Part shown: in pieces, positions 58,901 to 64,000 of the stretch
How the letters are laid out: every line of letters starts with the position of its first letter
Position numbering within the stretch: position 1 is the stretch's first letter
NCBI RefSeq assembly: GCF_963675165.1
Contig: NC_087381.1
Coordinates: 1,364,001 to 1,428,000 of the forward strand
Reading direction: 5' to 3'
DNA length: 64,000 bases
From: Halichondria panicea
Taxonomy: Eukaryota; Porifera; Demospongiae; Suberitida; Halichondriidae
The notes under the pieces: model-generated
Told to the model about the DNA's origin: nothing
The model's database searches: none
Seen by the model: only the letters and a program-made list of their open reading frames with translations
Program-made: the position numbers and the translations under genes

Positions 58901-59185
58901 AAAGAGAAGTACTTCATGTTTCAATTGCTGTATACAGGTCAATTTTTCCGTGATGGAGTTGAGATTGATGAGGTGCGTAAGATCCTGATTATGCCCAGTA
59001 AGGAACCTGTCCCAGTGATGCGTCGTCCTGTCTGGGCCTTCATGGAGAGAGAGGACAAAGACGACCAGCTTTGCTGGACCGCCATGAATCCTGGATACCA
59101 GGGAGAGGGGCTTATCGATGGCTCCTACTTTGACTACCTTGTCGACGATGTCATGTCCACTGACTTCAAGTTCAACAAGCAATAA
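52910..59185 (+). CDS. Gene C: LDLa - Calx-beta - ITIH C-terminal adhesion protein
   Basis: A predicted 20-exon gene of 1401 codons (4206 nt), all introns phase 1. Start at 52910: MLNRFFFLKVFSLILSLITC then STAQ, a signal peptide. LDLa 1 in exon 1, LDLa 2 in exon 2 (CDGVDDCGGGDDE), cysteine-rich module in exon 3 (KCLFPYYGSC ... NCGLCRPGW), eight Calx-beta ~174-1155, ITIH-type domain ~1156-1401. It lacks the EGF array of gene B. Exons: 52910-53150, 53227-53370, 53423-53557, 53619-53765, 54058-54267, 54420-54596, 54720-54932, 54989-55132, 55187-55429, 55542-55694, 55855-56058, 56112-56276, 56437-56640, 56706-56852, 56983-57201, 57415-57585, 57704-57907, 57962-58114, 58193-58876 and 58938-59185. 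Probably a secreted adhesion or matrix protein. Confidence 0.88.
53619..58390 (+). other. Gene C: eight Calx-beta domains, each split over two exons
   Basis: Exon pairs 4-5, 6-7, 8-9, 10-11, 12-13, 14-15, 16-17 and 18-19 each encode one Calx-beta. The first exon carries the strand with Glu (YxVxEGG, VCVxL). The second begins at the conserved GxDY, runs through FxPG, CxxIxIxDD and ExxExFxLS, and ends IxDND. Extra paired cysteines (for example CLVTTG with QC or EC in the partner exon) recur and are not typical of cytosolic Calx-beta. They suit an extracellular, disulfide-bonded setting. Confidence 0.85.
58376..59185 (+). other. Gene C exons 19-20: ITIH-type C-terminal domain
   Basis: Encodes WDDELHFGDDPHF with Asp1162-Pro1163 as the ITIH-like cleavage site. 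It follows the last Calx-beta directly with no EGF spacer. Landmarks LLCYTV, EVTWLGSMGI, HGLIGQFF, LCWTAMN and GEGLIDG match gene B. Residues up to HGLIG are roughly half identical to gene B, whereas the last exon is almost identical until the final ~20 codons. Confidence 0.82.
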
Positions 59186-62124
59186 CTGACTCAGAAAAAA
59201 ACGTTGAACGTATGTCTATGTAGCTAGACTGTTATAAAAATAGAGTCTATAGAGACACGTATAGTTTAGTAATTCCTTCATATCATTCCCCCCATTGAGT
59301 TTATACTAGCTTTTTGATGAATCCTTCATTATAAATGGCAGATATTGGCCTATGTGAGTGTCACAATGCATGTCAGACTATACCGTACAGCTTAGGAATC
59401 ATTAAGCATGTGGCTGTACTTGATCTGCACTACAATGGTATTTGTTGATACAGCACTGGAAACCATTCATGCATGTTCTTGTTAGGCTATCAGTAATTAT
59501 GAGGCTACGGTGCAAGGTAGTGCTGGAGGGGATGCATTCCACTGTTGTTTCAAATCTTGCACTTGTGAAAGCTGGTAGTGAGTCAGCAGCACACACTGCT
59601 ATCTCTCTAGGTATAGCCCATAACACGTGTGTACAGTTAGGCAAAGCAAACTCAATACAACTCATCACAAAAATAATGAAGGAATTACTAAACAGTATGG
59701 AGATATAATGCACTGTGGCACATAATTATATAGGCGCTCTATAACTATGTTGAATTATTATTGCTGCACAATTTCAAGTTCACATCATAAAAATATGGGC
59801 ATGTTGAGTGTAGCTCTACACGTAAAGTGATTGAATCAGCTACCACATCTTGTACCACAACTCAGTTTAGTCAAAGACTCAAAGTAGATACTTAGGCAAG
59901 GTATTTACTATGGGCTCTGTATTTCCTATCATAATTGCTTGGATACTGAGAAATTTAGAGCTCTTGAAGAGACATCTCCTACTTAGCACAGTGATGAATA
60001 GAGAATGGTACGATATGTGTAATGTTAAGTGTCACAGGCATTAGTCTGTTGCCACATTCCAAGTACCTGGATGAGTTGTATCGAGTTTGCTATGCCTCAC
60101 AGCCTGGCACAGGGTGTGGTGTGTGGTGGGTTGCATACCACGTAGCTATGTATCTATACTCGGGTGGCATAATTACTGCATGAAGCAACTTGCACAATCT
60201 ATACATCATAATACTGAATACGGTACATTGTATTAATTGTTACAAGTGGTGTTGTACAATGGTGAACATGCACTTTGTGCGCACACTGACTCACAATCGA
60301 TTCAGCACATGTAATAGCTATCAAAAATCTCGTTTTTTAATCCAATATTTATTATAGAAGGTACTATTATTGCTCTTGGATTCTGGAAACATGGTCTGCA
60401 AACACTTTTGCGTCTGTATTGCTATTTTGCTATGTACAAAATAATTGTCGAGATGATTCAAGCCATATTCCATACTTCCCTGGGGGAAGTAAAATATGGC
60501 TCATATTCACTGGACATCACCTAGGATACGGAGTGAACCGGTAAATTATAGTATAACTGTACATGTGCGCCTAACATCTATGAAGATAATTATGTCCAAA
60601 GTGTGTATTCATGCATGCTTTAATAATATGCACTGTGGGGAAGAATTTATATAGAGAAAATTTTGAAGAGTAGATAAGAAAGGGGAGCTATGATCAGGGA
60701 AGAAAGAAGGGAGAGATGGGAGAAGAGAGTGCACGAGGGTGGGAGACTGTGGGCTACCACTCCATATTGCTTAGGTTAATTGCTGTACACTAACGCTCAT
60801 AGCTAATTATTGTGCTACTGAATAGCGGACAGATTCATGCTTACAAGTAGCTTACTCAATAGTCAAACATGTATGTTTGCATGCTTGTGAGCTTAGTGCT
60901 GCAAGGTCTAGGACTGGCATGCAATTTCATTGCGTGTTAAATAAGTTTTACATTCCTCAGTTGCCACTGTTTACACTGATCCATTTAGCAGGAAATTAAG
61001 GTTGAATAGCAATGGTCTCTGAAGTGTAACCTAACTACGGTGCCACAATGTGCATGTCTCTAAGCCTATAGCTGAATAGCAGTGGCATCCACATCAGATC
61101 TCATGCAAGTTCAGTAGGAAGCAAATAATGTGTGGGAAAAGATTACATCTATATTTCTCATGAGCATGCTATGTAACTGTTGCAATTCTGGGTAACATAA
61201 TAGTGGATTGTAGAGTAGGTCTGGTTTACCATACTAACTTGTAGAAATCATTAATTTGTTGTGACACACCAAACATAAAGAAATTAAAGGAATTACTCAC
61301 CACGAGGCTGTCAGATACCTTAATTGCATTGATTATGGTATGTACCCACAAGTCCATGTAAAGTACATAGTGCATCGGAAACTTCTAGCCATCATCATAA
61401 CTAGTGGAGAATAAAACTCATGGCATTACCGCATTATCCAATGAGGCCATGCAGCTCCTGCATGGGCACCTCTGTTTCCTATGCCACTGCTCTAAGCATT
61501 GGTTTAAGTACTAGTCAATATAAATGGTCGGTCCGTCGGTGCACTGTCTAATTTATATGAGAGTATTATTTTCCGCCATTCTCCCACCAACCATGCACAG
61601 TTATACAAACTTGATACTTAGCCTCGATCCCAGGCCGAGTTTTCACTTTTATAATGGTTAGGCGAACAACTGAACCTGGCCTGGGATCGAGGCTAAAATA
61701 ATAATACGAACATACAGCTACATATGCTACAAACTTAATGAAAGTGTGGTCCCGAATTAGTTGTTTAATGTTTCTTATGCTATCGATACTATGGTACCAT
61801 TTATACCAGCATTTACAATTATACTTATTCTGCTCTAATCCTCCCACACGTGCACAAGCTATATGATGTAATAGCTCAGTAGTAACAAACTCTACTTTAT
61901 GGAATGCAAGCACATCACTTCCAGTTACTAGGATACACAGGAATTCACTAAAATGATTTGAGCTATTGTTCCCACTGTATGAAAATCAATATTGACAGTG
62001 CTCAAGTACTAATTATTGGTCTGCGATTTCTTTAGTTCTTAAGCGCGTGTTTCAGTCAAAACTTCATTAAACACAAGCAACACTCTCGAACTAGTCAATA
62101 GTGAAAAGGTGTTTTTTGTTTGAG
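59186..62124. other. Intergenic region between genes C and D
   Basis: About 2.9 kb, AT-rich, with no supported gene. It holds the foldback at 61619-61695 and a small imperfect palindrome near 60460-60500 (AGCCATATT ... AATATGGCT). An open frame at 59442-59708 has no recognised domain and is probably chance. The promoter of gene D presumably lies at its right end. Confidence 0.5.
61619..61695. mobile_element. 77-bp palindromic foldback element
   Basis: Arms TAGCCTCGATCCCAGGCC and its inverse GGCCTGGGATCGAGGCTA, with a ~40-bp partly paired loop. The ends match those of the 53-bp element at 41006-41058. No clear target-site duplication. Confidence 0.7.
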
Positions 62125-64000
62125 ATGAGTGGACAATATCGTCTACTGAAAGGGATTACTATCCTCCTTGGTCTAATCACCTACTCCACAGCACAAGCAC
62201 CAGCATCTCCGGCCCCAGTTGCCTTTGATGATGTTTGTCAAACTCAGCAGGGAATTACCGACAACTTGTCTTGTCCACGTAATGATGGTGTGTTAGAGTG
62301 CTACCCAAGATCACAGCTTTGCGATGGAATGCAAGACTGTACAGATGGCTCTGATGAGGGAGTCAGTTTGAATGCATTGGACTGTGAGTGATTGAACCAG
62401 CTACATTTGCATGAGAAATTTAAACACTTAATAATGTATACAATAATGATGCTTTCATGCACACAGGTACTGGACAGTTCACTGGAAGAACTACTGCACC
62501 AATCGCTTCCTTTGTGTGCGGTGCTGGAGTTGTTGTGGAGCTGGATCAGCTGTGTGATGGTGTTGATAACTGCCAAGGTGGTGGTGATGACGAAACCACC
62601 GCTCTTTGCGAGAGTGAGTTTCATTGTGCAAGCTTATTTATTAAAAACATTTTTCATTGCAGACAAGTGCTTTTTTCCATACTATGGATCTTGTCCCTAT
62701 TCAAGAGAATGTATCTTTACTGACTTGGACTTGAATTGTGGTTTGTGTCGTCCCGGCTGGGCTAGAAATCCTGCTGCCATCCTTGGAGAATGCTTATGTA
62801 AGTTTTTTTTGTGTACTACAGCTCACACATGATAACAATGACATTTATGCAGTTGCCAACTTTGGATTCTCACTGACCTCTTTCACCGTGGTTGAGAATG
62901 CTGGTCCTCTCAGTGGATCTATCACTCTGACTACAGCTGGTCAAATTGACCGGGAGATTCAAGTAGTCATTCAGACTGTTGCTAGTGGAAGTGCTACTGG
63001 TAAATACACACAAATATGAATACGGGCACAGACTATAGAAAATTGTTGATATCATTCAAATCGGTTTTTAAATTGGTCATGAGTATGGAATATTATGCAG
63101 TTTCATTCAACACTGTTCTTTTCTTCTCCTATGTATTATAGCTTCTGCTGACTACACACCTACCGTGACAACTGTCATATTCCCAAGATTCACGGGAGGA
63201 GGCAATACACAGGATTTTACTATTCCTATTATTGATGAGCTGATCGTAGAAGGCACTGAGACATTTATTCTGTCTGCTACTATAGTAAACGATCTCGGAA
63301 ACTTCACCGCTGGTGGTGATACAGCTACTGGTGTCATCATTGATAATGACCGTGAGTATTCATGTTTTGCAGCCTATAAATATACCATAACAGAATAATA
63401 GAATTCTTAGTCTAAGAGCTGTCTTGAAGTTTTATATTTTAATCTAATGCTGCAGAACTGGATATTGGCTACGAGTTTGGAACATACGATGTGATTGAGG
63501 GTAATGTGTTGCAAGAAGTTTGTTTGGTGGCATTGAATGGTGCTCAACTGCAAGTTTCTGCTGATGTAACCGTGTCTACTAGCAACATTGGACAAGCATT
63601 GTGTAAGTGGACACATCTGTTTAATTTTCACAAGGTTCATTAAGGATCTTTACCACATGTCTAGCCAACATTTGCAGCCGAGTTTATAAAATTATTAGCA
63701 TATACTGGTGTTAAATAATGTTTATTATGACTTCATAGCTGGCCAAGATTACGATGCTACTACTACAACTGTAACTTTCACGCCTGGATCGAGCAGACAG
63801 TGCTGGTCTATCATGATCCTCGATGATGCGAATGACGAAGCTACAGAATGTTTCCAAGTCAACTCAGTGACTCAATCTGGATCCATCAACATCCCTGCTG
63901 CAGGAAGTACTGCAATGGTGTGCATTGCAGATAATGATGGTGAGTACTTTTTTCTAAATTATCATCGCGAGTCTTTGTCTTAAATACATTGCTGTATGAC
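62125..64000 (+). CDS. Gene D (5' part): LDLa - Calx-beta protein, third family member
   Basis: Truncated by the window end. I use the ATG at 62125 (MSGQYRLLKGITILLGLITY then STAQ). The open frame extends further 5' but has no earlier ATG in that stretch. Exons: 62125-62383, 62467-62613, 62663-62797, 62853-62999, 63142-63351, 63456-63602 and 63739-63939, all joined in phase 1. Content matches gene C: signal peptide, LDLa 1 (CPRNDG ... QDCTDGSDE), LDLa 2 (CDGVDNCQGGGDDE), cysteine-rich module (KCFFPYYGSC), Calx-beta 1 (exons 4-5) and Calx-beta 2 (exons 6-7). More exons must follow outside the window; by analogy it should end in an ITIH-type domain, which is unverified. Confidence 0.8.

Noticed and set aside
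59442-59708. 88-codon plus-strand ORF between genes C and D
   Set aside because: No recognised domain, no signal peptide, low-information context; a chance ORF cannot be excluded and no splice partner was found.
61566-61913. 115-codon minus-strand ORF
   Set aside because: It runs through the palindromic foldback element at 61619-61695 and shows no domain.
1-64000. Reverse transcriptase, integrase or transposase genes, tRNA or rRNA genes
   Set aside because: No catalytic motifs or tRNA-type structures were noticed on either strand; the mobile elements seen are all non-coding. A covariance-model and profile search would be needed to exclude degraded copies.

Overview
The window is nuclear DNA of a multicellular animal. 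Genes are broken by many short GT-AG introns, base composition is AT-rich, and the encoded proteins are built from animal extracellular modules (LDLa, Calx-beta, calcium-binding EGF, SRCR, PAN-like, VWC-like, a large-lipid-transfer-protein head, an ITIH C-terminal domain). Large Calx-beta proteins, SRCR receptors and small intronless genes lying in introns suggest a marine sponge, probably a demosponge. That is inference; no ribosomal or mitochondrial marker is present to confirm it.

Layout. 1-5.1 kb: minisatellite, a ~1.9-kb TA-flanked non-autonomous element, and an antisense pseudogene of a fibrinogen-like membrane protein. 5.1-35.5 kb, plus strand: gene A, 38 exons and 4786 codons in my model, a secreted protein with a vitellogenin/MTP-type head, about 20 FN3-like repeats and a cysteine-rich EGF/VWC tail. 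Two intronless minus-strand genes lie inside its introns: a fibrinogen-like type II membrane protein in intron 4 and an F-box/LRR-like protein in intron 16. 35.7-48.7 kb: gene B, 30 exons, 1847 codons (signal peptide, LDLa x2, Calx-beta x9, EGF x9, ITIH C-terminal domain). 49.5-51.2 kb: a damaged two-SRCR membrane receptor gene. 52.9-59.2 kb: gene C, 20 exons, 1401 codons, same family as B without EGFs (Calx-beta x8). 62.1 kb to the end: gene D, the 5' part of a third family member.

The exon chains of A, B and C were joined by hand. Every junction agrees in phase, each total is a multiple of three, and no internal stop occurs. In B, C and D every intron is phase 1, the signature of exon shuffling.

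The genes read as a cluster for extracellular matrix, cell adhesion and recognition. The most notable point is that B and C join Calx-beta adhesion arrays to an ITIH-type C-terminal domain that keeps the Asp-Pro-His-Phe site. In vertebrate ITIH proteins this site is where the propeptide is cut and the core is esterified to chondroitin sulfate. It suggests a way to couple a Calx-beta adhesion protein covalently to acidic polysaccharide. Introns and spacers carry many palindromic MITE-like elements, several nested with recognisable target duplications.
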